The translations under genes and the position numbers were made by a program. A stretch of 26,335 nt of DNA from Ideonella_A sp031398385 (GTDB lineage: Bacteria > Pseudomonadota > Gammaproteobacteria > Burkholderiales > Burkholderiaceae_C), in contig JANNNE010000012.1 of assembly GCA_031398385.1 (NCBI GenBank), forward strand, positions 1 to 26,335, given 5' to 3'. Below, in pieces: positions 1-7,224 of this stretch. Every line of letters starts with the position of its first letter. Position 1 is the first letter of the stretch. Below the pieces are notes generated by a model. It was not told where the DNA came from. It was given only the letters and a program-made list of their open reading frames with translations, and did not search any database.

Positions 1-84
1 GAACACATCGCGCTTGGTCGCTTTGCGATACTGTTCGAAACCGGCCTCGTGATCGGCGGCTGCGGCAAGGGTCTGTTGCTTCAT
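1..84 (-). mobile_element. IS5-family transposase, N-terminal fragment (runs off left edge)
   Basis: Read on the minus strand, 28 codons run from an ATG at 84-82 to the window edge without a stop. The peptide begins MKQQTLAAAAD, continues through GFEQYRKATKRDVF, and matches the conserved N-terminus of IS5-family transposases of proteobacteria (MKQQTLA...F-YR+-T+RD-F). These enzymes are DDE transposases that move the element by cut-and-paste; the catalytic residues lie beyond the window. The end of the element is probably near 135, because 136-139 is TTAG, which fits the YTAR target preference of this family, and the sequence changes character there. Recognition of the protein family is firm; the exact terminus is inference, since the other end is not visible. 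Confidence 0.8.
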
Positions 85-139
85 CGATATTCAACGCATC
101 AGCATCGTCGGCAGTGGACCTTAATCAGCGTAGCCTTAG

Positions 140-471
140 GCAATTCCCTGCATTCTGGTCATCGCCCTGGGCGCATCGACCGCGGCTCGAGCAGGGTGCC
201 GAGTTCGCTCGATGCGCGCTGGCGCAAGTGCCACGACCGCAGCGCCCAGGTTCTCGCGCAAGGGCGCGAGCAACACGACGCCGAACTGGTGTTCCTCGGC
301 GCGGTCGACCGGAATCGGCTCGCCGAGCCCATTGCCGGGCCCGACCAGGAATCCGAGCGCAAGTTCGTAGTCCAGCCCTTGGCTGGGCCCGAACGTTGGC
401 GCGGCGGAGCCGCCTTGCTGTTGCCCGCGGGGCCGCCGGATCGGCGTTCCGCTGACGACGTCGACGACCAC
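140..471 (-). pseudogene. Fumarylacetoacetase remnant
   Basis: The minus-strand frame from about 471 down to 268 carries a run of fumarylacetoacetase hallmarks: VVSGTPIRRPRG, then FGPSQGLDYELALGF, FLVGPGNGLGEPIP and AEEHQFGVVLL. The enzyme normally cleaves fumarylacetoacetate in the last step of tyrosine/homogentisate breakdown and is about 420 residues long; only some 68 residues align. The N-terminal third is missing, the sequence after VVLL no longer resembles the family, and the frame stops with a TAA at 138-136, at the putative IS5 junction. One of the paired metal-binding glutamates (ELE in the family) is Ala here (ELA). I read this as a decayed gene further cut by the insertion. No start codon or ribosome site is convincing. 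Confidence 0.72.
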
Positions 472-673
472 CGACTGCAGCCGTTGCGAAGGGAACGCCC
501 GATCGGAGAAGTCGAGTGCGTGTTGGCGCCGACCGAAAACTGAGGTGGCTCAATAGTCGATCGGCGCCGACAGCATGAACGACTTTGCAGGATCCTCGGC
601 GGCTGGATTCTGCGGGATTGTCAGCCCGGGCGAGCTGTACACCCGCCGTCAAACAAGACACCCCCACGACGAA

Positions 674-991
674 TCATGGCGCGAACATGGCCTGCAGGGT
701 CTGCAGCGTTGCGGCCAGCGTGGCCGGCCGCAGGGCGCCCAATCGCTTGACCAGGCGCGCGCGGTCGAGGGTTCGAACCTGGTCCAGCAGGATCAGGCCT
801 TGCTTGCCTTGAAAGGTGAGCGCGATGCGGAAACGCGCGGTCCGCGATGCCGTTGTCATCGGCGCCACGATGACGGTGCGCAAGTGCGCGTTCATGTCGT
901 CAGGCGAAATCACGACACAAGGTCGTGTCTTCTGGATCTCGCTGCCCACCGTCGGGTCGAGCTGGGCCAGCCAGATTTCACCTGCCTTCAT
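674..991 (-). CDS. mazF: MazF/PemK-family endoribonuclease toxin
   Basis: A 105-residue protein with the MazF/PemK fold signature: GEIWLAQLDPTVGSEIQKTRP near the N-terminus, then PCVVISPDDMN, VIVAPMTT, and LLDQVRTLDRARLVKRLG towards the C-terminus. Family members are ribosome-independent mRNA interferases held inactive by their cognate antitoxin. The arginine of the TRP motif and the threonine of the APMTT strand, both important in the active site, are present, so the toxin looks functional. I chose the ATG at 991-989, which overlaps the antitoxin stop as TGATG; an in-frame GTG one codon upstream (994-992) is the alternative. The gene is translationally coupled to the mazE-like gene in front of it. 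Confidence 0.9.
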   Translation of the reverse strand: MKAGEIWLAQLDPTVGSEIQKTRPCVVISPDDMNAHLRTVIVAPMTTASRTARFRIALTFQGKQGLILLDQVRTLDRARLVKRLGALRPATLAATLQTLQAMFAP

Positions 992-1239
992 CACCAGACC
1001 AGTTCGTTGTCGCCTTCGTTGGCGAACTCAGGCCAGACCAGCGCGTCATCGCGCTGCTCGGCAATCCGGCGCGCGTCATCGGCCCAGCCCTCTCGCGGAT
1101 TGCGACGAACTGCACGAATCTCAATTACGCCATCACGCACCTGCAGATCTGCCTTGCCCTCCAGTCCGACCTGGGCCAGGATTGGTTTCGGAATCAGGAC
1201 CCCCTGAGAATTGCCCATCTTGCGGATTGCCACTTCCAC
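991..1239 (-). CDS. mazE: MazE-like antitoxin (AbrB/SpoVT family)
   Basis: An 82-residue protein. The N-terminal half is an AbrB-type swapped-hairpin DNA-binding domain: VAIRKMGNSQGVLIPKPILAQ followed by a GLEGKADLQVRDGVIEIR strand pair. The acidic C-terminal tail (DDALVWPEFANEGDNELVW) is the part that in this family wraps the toxin. It should neutralise the downstream MazF and repress the shared promoter. The start is a GTG at 1239-1237 because a strong AGGGAG ribosome site lies seven bases upstream (minus strand, 1252-1247); an upstream GTG at 1269 would place that site inside the coding region. The stop overlaps the start of mazF. Confidence 0.9.
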   Translation of the reverse strand: MEVAIRKMGNSQGVLIPKPILAQVGLEGKADLQVRDGVIEIRAVRRNPREGWADDARRIAEQRDDALVWPEFANEGDNELVW

Positions 1240-1490
1240 GATAGTGCTCCCTGTTCGCAATGGAAGCACAATGTTAGCACATCGGGAAATTACGGATCGC
1301 CGTCGCGGCGAAGGTCTGCAGTACCCTGAATCCGGCCATCAGGCGTGAGAGGCTGCCGGTGCCTGACAGACCGCAATGTGGCCGATACCTTGTATTCAGG
1401 TTGCGACCGTGACCCACCTGCATCCGCTGCCAAGCAGCCGCGTGAAACTGCAGCATTGCAACTTTTACCGCCGAACCGCGCTCCAATCGA
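1240..1490. other. Intergenic stretch between mazEF and the SDR gene
   Basis: About 250 bases between divergently oriented genes, so it must hold promoters for both mazEF (minus) and the SDR gene (plus). I see no coding pattern, no convincing -35/-10 pair, no terminator and no long inverted repeat here. Any MazEF operator would be expected close to 1255-1300. Confidence 0.4.
1247..1252 (-). promoter_or_regulatory. Ribosome binding site that fixes the mazE start
   Basis: AGGGAG on the minus strand, seven bases before the GTG at 1239. It is the best Shine-Dalgarno match near the gene and argues for the 82-residue product over the 92-residue alternative. Confidence 0.6.
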
Positions 1491-2255
1491 ATGACCAAAC
1501 AACCCACAGACGACATGATGTCCAGCTCCAATCTGCCCGACATCGCGGTCGTCGTCGGCGCGTCTGGTGGTGTCGGGGCCGCGTTGGTGGCCCGACTCGC
1601 AGGTGATCGACGGTTCGCGGCCGTGCTGGCCTTGTCGCGTTGTTCGGCGAACGCGCCTTCAGGGCCGCGGATCGTGCAAGGGGCGATCGACATCACCGAC
1701 CCGGCCAGCATCGAGGCGGCCGCCGAGCAGGCGCGCCGGCTCGGCAGTGTGCGGCTGGTGATCGTGGCCAGTGGCGTGTTGCATGCCGACGGCATCGCGC
1801 CGGAGAAAAGCTGGAGCGCGATCGATGCCGACACGATGGCCCGGGTGTTCGCGGTCAACAGCATCGGACCGGCACTGGTGGCGCGCTTTTTCCTGCCGCT
1901 GCTGCCGCGCCAGGGGCGGGCAGTCTTCGCCGCGTTGTCGGCCAGGGTCGGCAGCATCGACGACAACCGGCTGGGCGGCTGGTACAGCTACCGCGCGTCG
2001 AAGGCGGCACTCAACATGCTGCTGAAGACGCTGGCGATCGAACTCGCGCGCCGTGCACCCGAGGCGATCTGCATCGGCCTGCACCCGGGTACGGTCGACA
2101 CCGACTTGTCGCAACCGTTCAGCGGCAAGCTCGCACCGGACAGGTTGTTCAGTCCGGCTCAGTCGGCCGATCATATGCTGAAGGTGATCGAGGGTGTCGG
2201 CGCCGACGACAGCGGACGAGTCTTGGCGTGGGACGGCCAGGTGATTCCAGCGTGA
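1491..2255 (+). CDS. Short-chain dehydrogenase/reductase (CsgA-like SDR)
   Basis: A 254-residue NAD(P)-dependent oxidoreductase of the classical SDR size. The Rossmann cofactor loop GASGGVG is at residues 23-29, a serine lies in the ALSARVGS strand, and the catalytic YxxxK is Y167/K171 (YRASK). The GLHPGTVDTDLSQPF loop after the catalytic helix is typical of the SDR branch that includes the Myxococcus C-factor CsgA and many uncharacterised cytosolic reductases. The substrate cannot be told from sequence. The ATG at 1491 has no clear ribosome site; an ATG at 1515 is an equally good start and would remove eight unconserved residues. It stands alone between degraded sequences, and nothing nearby suggests a pathway. 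Confidence 0.88.
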   Translation: MTKQPTDDMMSSSNLPDIAVVVGASGGVGAALVARLAGDRRFAAVLALSRCSANAPSGPRIVQGAIDITDPASIEAAAEQARRLGSVRLVIVASGVLHADGIAPEKSWSAIDADTMARVFAVNSIGPALVARFFLPLLPRQGRAVFAALSARVGSIDDNRLGGWYSYRASKAALNMLLKTLAIELARRAPEAICIGLHPGTVDTDLSQPFSGKLAPDRLFSPAQSADHMLKVIEGVGADDSGRVLAWDGQVIPA

Positions 2256-2319
2256 CCAGGTTGCGCAGGATGTGTGAACCACCGTAATACTGATGCCGTC
2301 GACCTTGATCACAGCACGA

Positions 2320-2631
2320 CCTCTGTGTTGCGGGTCACCGTGAGCCTGGGGCGCAACGGCGTCGGCAAGACCAGTCTGATGAAAAGCCTGATGGGCGTGG
2401 CGTCGGTGAAGACCGGCCCGATCAGCTTCACTGACGGTCGAGGAAAACCTGCGCATGGTTCTGGCCTATAAGCCCGGCAGCACGCCGATTCCGGCGGAAT
2501 TGTTCGAACTGTTTCCGGTTCTCAAGCAGATAACCAACCGACGCGGCGGTGACTTGTCGGGCGGCCAGCAACAACAGCTGGCGAGCGTGGCCGCGGCGAG
2601 AACTTGGAAGCCGATGGGGTGCGGGGGCTGA
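2320..2631 (+). pseudogene. UrtE-like urea ABC transporter ATPase remnant
   Basis: Two pieces of one ABC ATPase lie in different frames. The first (about 2325-2430) reads LRVTVSLGRNGVGKTSLMKSLMG, a Walker A region in the form used by UrtE/LivF proteins. The second frame opens at 2431 with LTVEENLRMVLAYKPG and continues through IPAELFELFPVLKQ and RRGGDLSGGQQQQLA to about 2583, which is the UrtE-type signature region. The Walker A to LTVEEN interval lacks roughly 45 residues, and the Walker B, D-loop and H-loop are gone; the frame then ends at 2631. The gene is therefore dead through a frameshift and at least two deletions. No other urt or liv gene is in the window. Confidence 0.8.
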
Positions 2632-2733
2632 TGTCGATCTGACGACGACTGGGCGGTGCGGCCCTCGTGAGCCGCACCGATCGGCTTCATCGAGGAGGCA
2701 CCGTCTCGGCGAGGGCCGATGCAACGAGGCAGA

Positions 2734-3789
2734 ATGTCAGGTCGTTCATGTATCGCGTCGCTCGTGAACCTGCACCGCCTCGACCTGTTCTCGCTGTCGC
2801 TGTTCAGCCTCGTTGCGCGCAGCGGGAGCATCAGCAAGGGCGCCGAACTGGCGTCGCTGGCGATCGGTGCGGCGAGCCGGCGCCTGAGTGACCTCGAGGC
2901 GGCGGTCGGCACCAAGCTGTTCGAGCGCCATTCGAGGGGCGTCACGCTGACCTTGGCCGGGCAGGCATTGCAGCGCCATGCGCAGCGCATCCTGAGCGAT
3001 GTCGACCAGCTTGCCGCCGATCTGTCGGACCACGCGGCCGGCGTCGTCGGTTCGATCAGGCTGTGGGCGAACACGTCGGCGGTGACGCAGTTTCTGCCGG
3101 ACGACATCGCGCGATTCGCCGCGGCGCACCCTGGGCTGCGTATCGAGCTCGAGGAGGAGGACAGTGGCGCGATCGTGCTGGCAGTGCTCGACGGCCGTGC
3201 CGACATCGGCATCTTTGCCGACCGCACACCCACGCTCGGCCTGCATACCCTGCGCTACCGCGCCGACCGTCTGGTGCTGGTGGTGCCGGCCGGCCACGCG
3301 CTGGCGCGGCGGCGCTCGCTGCGATTTTCCGAGGCGGCCGAGCACGACTTCGTCTGCCTGTCCAAGGGCACCTCACTGGCGCAGCGGCTGCAGGCCGAGG
3401 CCGCGTCGCTCGGGCGCGCACTGCGCATCCGGATCCAGGTGCGCAGCTTCGACGCGATGTGCCGCATGGTCGCGGCCGGGCTCGGCGTGGCGGTGCTGCC
3501 CGGCGAGGCGGTTCGCCACCAGCTGCGCGCCCTGCAGCTGCGCCAGATCCCGCTCGACGACGCCTGGGCCAGCCGCCACCTGCTGATCGGCCTGCGCGAC
3601 CCTGTGGCCGTTCCACGCCATGTGCGCCAGCTGATCGACCATCTCTGCAGCGCGGACGGTCAGCTGGTCAGCCTGTCTTCGCATGGATGCGGGGATGCCC
3701 GGATCCGCGGATGGGTGGCGCGAGGGCCTTCCGCAATGGAAACACCCGATCCCGGTGCAGGCCCGGGATTAGACTGCGGGCCAGATTGA
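2734..3789 (+). CDS. LysR-family transcriptional regulator
   Basis: A 351-residue LysR regulator. The winged helix-turn-helix is at about residues 12-70 (LFSLVARSGSISKGAELA, then ASRRLSDLEAAVGTKLFERH and GVTLTLAGQAL), and the periplasmic-binding-like effector domain follows from about 95 to 305 (GSIRLWANTSAVTQFLP..., GRADIGIF, GLGVAVLPGEA). About 40 low-complexity residues follow the usual LysR end, so the C-terminal tail may simply be read-through to the next available stop. I chose ATG 2734 because GAGGCAGA precedes it; ATG 2719 and GTG 2764 are alternatives, the last being closest to the usual family start. It ends 16 bases before ctaG and could regulate the oxidase genes, but LysR proteins more often control a divergent gene, and that neighbour here is a pseudogene. 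Confidence 0.9.
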   Translation: MSGRSCIASLVNLHRLDLFSLSLFSLVARSGSISKGAELASLAIGAASRRLSDLEAAVGTKLFERHSRGVTLTLAGQALQRHAQRILSDVDQLAADLSDHAAGVVGSIRLWANTSAVTQFLPDDIARFAAAHPGLRIELEEEDSGAIVLAVLDGRADIGIFADRTPTLGLHTLRYRADRLVLVVPAGHALARRRSLRFSEAAEHDFVCLSKGTSLAQRLQAEAASLGRALRIRIQVRSFDAMCRMVAAGLGVAVLPGEAVRHQLRALQLRQIPLDDAWASRHLLIGLRDPVAVPRHVRQLIDHLCSADGQLVSLSSHGCGDARIRGWVARGPSAMETPDPGAGPGLDCGPD

Positions 3790-3805
3790 AGCGAAGGGCC
3801 GCTGC

Positions 3806-4570
3806 ATGAACGAGCTGCGAACGTGGGTCCCTTATTGCGGTGAAGCGCCGAGCCCGGAGGTCTGGCTCAGCCGATGGAATCTGGACCCGGTGCTGCTGAC
3901 GGCGCTCGGGTTGCTGGCCCTGGCGCTGTGGCTGCCGTCGATCGGTCGACAACGCCATGCAGCCCGGCTGCGCAGCCTGCGCTGGGCCTGGGGACTGACG
4001 GTGTTGCTGTACGTCTCGCCGCTGTGCGCGCTGAGTTCGGCGTTCTTCACGGTCCGGGTGATCCACCACCTCGCGCTGGTGTTGCTGATTGCGCCGCTGC
4101 TGGCGTTCGGACTCGAACATGCGCTGCGTCGCGTGCCGACGCCGTTGTGGACCTGCACCGCGCTCGCCGCGGTCGTGTTCTGGATCTGGCACGCCCCCGC
4201 GCCGTATTCGGCGGCGCTTTCGTCCAACGCGATCTACGCGCTGATGCAGTTCACGCTGCTGGCCAGCGCCATGGCATTCTGGTCGGGCGTGCGGCGAAGC
4301 GGGCCGGTGGTGGCGATGGCGGCGATTCTGGCGACGACGGTATTGATGGGCCTGCTGGGTGCGCTGATCACCTTCGCGGAGCGGCCGCTGTACCCGCCGC
4401 ATTTCGCATCGGCACTGAGCTGGGGGGTCGCTCCGCTGGAAGATCAGCAGCTCGCCGGCATCACCATGTGGGCGCCGGGCAGCATCGCCTACCTGCTGGC
4501 CGCGGTCTGGATCGGCTGGCGCTGGATGCGCAATGAACGTGAGCGCGGTCTGAGCGCCGAACCGGCATGA
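3806..4570 (+). CDS. ctaG: Cytochrome c oxidase assembly protein, caa3-type CtaG family
   Basis: A 254-residue integral membrane protein with about seven hydrophobic segments. It carries the family hallmarks: a His pair in VRVIHHLALVLLIAPLLA, FWIWHAPAPY in the middle, and DQQLAGITMWAPG near the C-terminus. These proteins assist copper delivery or assembly of caa3-type oxidases; they are unrelated to the Cox11-type protein that shares the name CtaG. A GAAGG ribosome site lies about nine bases upstream of the ATG. The stop overlaps the next gene (ATGA at 4567-4570), showing transcription with the b561 gene. The location a short distance before caa3-type subunits II and I-III supports the assembly role. 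Confidence 0.9.
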   Translation: MNELRTWVPYCGEAPSPEVWLSRWNLDPVLLTALGLLALALWLPSIGRQRHAARLRSLRWAWGLTVLLYVSPLCALSSAFFTVRVIHHLALVLLIAPLLAFGLEHALRRVPTPLWTCTALAAVVFWIWHAPAPYSAALSSNAIYALMQFTLLASAMAFWSGVRRSGPVVAMAAILATTVLMGLLGALITFAERPLYPPHFASALSWGVAPLEDQQLAGITMWAPGSIAYLLAAVWIGWRWMRNERERGLSAEPA

Positions 4571-5214
4571 GCCTGGTTGCCGCCGTCGAATGGGCCGAGG
4601 GCTACAACCGCCGCGGCGTTTATTCGCCGATCGGAGTCGCTTTCCACTGGGTAATGGCCGGGTTGATGATCTACCAGCTGGCATACGGCTGGTACCTCGG
4701 CTGGCAGCCGGCGGGCGGCGACAAGTACATCGGCTACCAGACCCACACGCAGATCGGTCTGACGATCATGCTGCTGGGCTCGCTGCGCCTGTTCTGGCAT
4801 TCGCAGCTGGCGGGCCCGCAGACCGTCGACGAGGATTCGTTCTCGGGCCGGGCCAGCCGAGCGCTGCAGACCTGGTTCTATTTCAGCTTTTTCGCGTTGC
4901 CGATCAGTGGCTGGATCATGTGGTCGACGTTGCCGAGCGATCTGTCGCTGTCGATCGCCGGTGTGATCCCGTTTCCCAACCTGCCGTTCGACCAGTTGTC
5001 CGAACAGCTTCAGCATCGCCTGATGCAATGGGCTGCGACAGCGCATTTCTGGATCGTCTGGATCACCGCGCTGATCATTCCGGGTCATGCCGGCGCGGCG
5101 GTTCTGCACTACGTGGTCAAGCGCGACCGCGTGTTGCCGTCGATGTTCGACCTCAACGGTCCGCAGGTGCCTGGTGTGGTGGGATCGCCGCCAGAAAAAG
5201 AGACAGTTGCCTGA
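4567..5214 (+). CDS. Cytochrome b561 (membrane di-heme electron carrier)
   Basis: A 215-residue four-helix membrane protein of the bacterial cytochrome b561 family. It opens with the typical YSPIGVAFHWVMAGLMIYQL, followed by YQTHTQIGLTIMLLGSLRLFWH, FYFSFFALPISGWIMW, and TAHFWIVWITALIIPGHAGAA. The histidines in these helices are the expected ligands of two b hemes. Family members pass electrons between quinol and other carriers, in some cases acting as superoxide:quinone oxidoreductases. Here it is translationally coupled to ctaG by an ATGA overlap, so it may feed or regulate the neighbouring oxidase. Its 3' end overlaps the tail of the opposing cytochrome c gene by 62 bases. Confidence 0.9.
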   Translation: MSLVAAVEWAEGYNRRGVYSPIGVAFHWVMAGLMIYQLAYGWYLGWQPAGGDKYIGYQTHTQIGLTIMLLGSLRLFWHSQLAGPQTVDEDSFSGRASRALQTWFYFSFFALPISGWIMWSTLPSDLSLSIAGVIPFPNLPFDQLSEQLQHRLMQWAATAHFWIVWITALIIPGHAGAAVLHYVVKRDRVLPSMFDLNGPQVPGVVGSPPEKETVA

Positions 5215-5821
5215 TGTCATCGGCTTCCAGTTGCTGCGCCGCCTTCAGCATCACATGATCGCCGTCGTTGCGCCGTTTCGAGGCCTGCCAGTCCTGCAGC
5301 TGCTGGATCAGGTAGAAAGCCGGCTGGCCATTCAACGGCGGGCCGTTCGCGCTGCCGGCGCCGTTGACGCCATGGCAGCTTTCACAGGATCGCGCGTACA
5401 GCGCGCTCGTGGCCGCTGCGACCGGCTCGCGCGTGGCGGGCGGCAGCGCTCGCGCCGGCAGTGTGGCGTAAAAATCGGCCACTTGCACCCGTTCATGACT
5501 GTCCAGAAAACCCGCCACATTGCGCATCAGCGCATGCGGCCGCAGGCCCGCTGCATAGTCTTCCATCTGCTTCTGCAGATAGCCCGCCGGCATGCCCGCC
5601 AGGCGCGGCGCGTCAAAGCCGTTGCCTTCGCCGCGGGCCCCGTGGCAGGTGACGCAGGCGTGGCGTGCGCCGGCTTCACCGCCGCTCATCGCGATCAGTT
5701 CGCCGCCTCGGCTCCAGCGGTCGTCGGTGCTGCCGATCCGGTCGGTGCAGGCGGTGGCCAGCAGCGCAGCCAACACCGCCAGCAATCGTCCGGCGCGCTG
5801 CATGGCGGTGGGTCGAGGCAT
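5153..5821 (-). CDS. Diheme cytochrome c, c4-like, probable lipoprotein
   Basis: About 222 residues on the opposite strand from the rest of the oxidase cluster. The N-terminus MPRPTAMQRAGRLLAVLAALLATAC is an export signal ending in a lipobox-like ATAC, so the protein is probably anchored in the membrane facing the periplasm. Two class I cytochrome domains follow with heme sites CVTCH and CESCH, each with the c4-type context: GFDAPRLAGMPAGYLQKQM in domain one and GPPLNGQPAFYLIQQLQDW in domain two. Such proteins carry electrons from the bc1 complex to terminal oxidases. Starts at 5839 and 5803 are possible; none has a good ribosome site. Its end overlaps the b561 gene tail to tail. Confidence 0.87.
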   Translation of the reverse strand: MPRPTAMQRAGRLLAVLAALLATACTDRIGSTDDRWSRGGELIAMSGGEAGARHACVTCHGARGEGNGFDAPRLAGMPAGYLQKQMEDYAAGLRPHALMRNVAGFLDSHERVQVADFYATLPARALPPATREPVAAATSALYARSCESCHGVNGAGSANGPPLNGQPAFYLIQQLQDWQASKRRNDGDHVMLKAAQQLEADDIRQLSLFLAAIPPHQAPADR

Positions 5822-5858
5822 CGGATCGCGTTCGCGCATGAGGCCTGAATCATCGCCG

Positions 5859-6272
5859 ATGCGCGGGCGCCGCCGTCTCGCACCCGGCAACAAAGCCGTG
5901 TTCGCGTCGTGTCGCTGGCTGTTGCTGGCCTGCGCCGGGTTGGTCGCCTGCGACGGTCCGCCCGACCGCACGCCCACGCTCGGCGATGCGGATCCTGTGC
6001 GCGGCCGGCAACTCGTCGTCGCCAAGGGCTGCGCGGCGTGCCATGCGTTTCCCGACGTGCCTTGGCCACGCGGCGGGCTCGGCCCTTCACTCGACGGCTT
6101 CGGGCGTCAGGGCCTGATAGCCGGACGGCTGCCGAACCAGCCCGGCGTATTGATGCAATTTGTCCGCAACGCACCGCAGCTGGTGCCCGGCACGGCGATG
6201 CCGGCCGTCACGATGACCGACCAGGAAGCACGAGATGTCACAGCCTACCTCCTCGAGCTCCAGTCTCGCTGA
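5859..6272 (+). CDS. Monoheme cytochrome c, probable lipoprotein
   Basis: About 137 residues. A basic N-terminus (RGRRRLAPGN) leads into a hydrophobic stretch ending LLLACAGLVAC, a good lipobox. One class I heme site, CAACH, follows in GRQLVVAKGCAACHAFPDVPWP. The distal methionine probably comes from PGTAMPAVTMTDQEARDVTAYLLEL, the usual C-terminal helix. The protein should sit on the periplasmic face and donate electrons to subunit II. The ATG at 5838 is an alternative start and would share its CATG with the possible upstream start of the opposing cytochrome gene. The 3' end overlaps coxB by 38 bases, so the two are cotranscribed. Overall homology beyond the heme fold is not recognised. Confidence 0.82.
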   Translation: MRGRRRLAPGNKAVFASCRWLLLACAGLVACDGPPDRTPTLGDADPVRGRQLVVAKGCAACHAFPDVPWPRGGLGPSLDGFGRQGLIAGRLPNQPGVLMQFVRNAPQLVPGTAMPAVTMTDQEARDVTAYLLELQSR

Positions 6273-7224
6273 AGCCCTGAGCGGCTGGCCGCCGCCGGTG
6301 CTCGATCCGCATGGCCCGTTTTCCAACACGGTCAGCACGCTGGCCTGGGTGCTGATCGGCCTGGTCACGCTGATCTTCGTGCTGGTCTGCGTGGCGATGT
6401 GGGTGGCGTTGTATGGGAGCGACGAGCTGCGTGCCAAGCTCGGTGGCGAGCGAATGGTCCGGTGGTTCGGTTTGATCCTGCCGGCCGGGGTGCTGTTCGT
6501 GCTGCTCGGCTGGGGCATGACGATGCTGGCCGGCCTGACGACGATCAACGGCGACGAGCTGCGCATGCGGGTGTCGGGCAACATCTACTGGTGGCGGGTC
6601 AGCTACCTCGACGCGGACGGCAAGGAGACATTCGCCGATGCCAACGAGCTGCACATTCCGGTCGGCCGCCCGGTGGTCATCGACATGGTGTCCGAAGACG
6701 TGATCCACAGCTTCTGGGTTCCCAAGCTCGGCGGCAAGATGGACATGATCCCGGGCCGTACCAACCGGCTCAAGCTGCAGGCCGACAAGCCCGGCAACTA
6801 CGGCGGCCAGTGCGCCGAATTCTGCGGCGGCGCACATTCGCTGATGGGCTTCATCGTTGTCGCGCACGAGCCGGCCGAGTGGCAGCGCTGGCTCGATTCG
6901 CGCGTGGCGCGGGCCTCGGCGCCGGCGGCTGCCTCCGGTGATGCCGAGGTGCAACGCGGGCAGCAGCTGTTCGGCGAGGTCGGCTGCGCGGCCTGCCACC
7001 GCGTCGCCGGCACCGCCGCGCAGGGCCTGTCCGGTCCCGACCTGACGCATGTCGGTTCACGCCGCTCGCTCGGCGCGGGCATCCTGCCCAACACCCGCGG
7101 CACGCTGGTCGGCTGGATCGGCGACAGCCAGTCGATCAAGCCCAACAACCGCATGCCGTCCTACCGCTCGTTGCAGGCGGCCGAGCTGAATGCGCTCGCT
7201 GCCTACATGGAATCGCTGCAATGA
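6235..7224 (+). CDS. coxB: Cytochrome c oxidase subunit II with fused cytochrome c domain (caa3 type)
   Basis: A 329-residue protein. Two N-terminal membrane helices (about 30-57 and 77-98) are followed by the cupredoxin domain with a complete CuA site: H158 in IHSFWVP, then C193, E195, C197, H201 and M204 in CAEFCGGAHSLM. A linker of Ala and Ser residues leads to a C-terminal class I cytochrome c domain with C251-A-A-C254-H255 and a probable axial M307 in NNRMPSY. It accepts electrons, probably from the neighbouring cytochromes, and passes them through heme c and CuA to subunit I. AGGA lies eight bases before the ATG. The gene overlaps the upstream cytochrome and its stop overlaps the next start (ATGA). 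Confidence 0.95.
   Translation: MSQPTSSSSSLAEALSGWPPPVLDPHGPFSNTVSTLAWVLIGLVTLIFVLVCVAMWVALYGSDELRAKLGGERMVRWFGLILPAGVLFVLLGWGMTMLAGLTTINGDELRMRVSGNIYWWRVSYLDADGKETFADANELHIPVGRPVVIDMVSEDVIHSFWVPKLGGKMDMIPGRTNRLKLQADKPGNYGGQCAEFCGGAHSLMGFIVVAHEPAEWQRWLDSRVARASAPAAASGDAEVQRGQQLFGEVGCAACHRVAGTAAQGLSGPDLTHVGSRRSLGAGILPNTRGTLVGWIGDSQSIKPNNRMPSYRSLQAAELNALAAYMESLQ

Noticed and set aside
3760..3782. Six-base inverted repeat GGCCCG/CGGGCC with an 11-base loop between the LysR and ctaG genes, a possible terminator.
   Set aside because: No T-run follows, it lies inside the LysR reading frame, and such short GC stems are expected by chance in this sequence.
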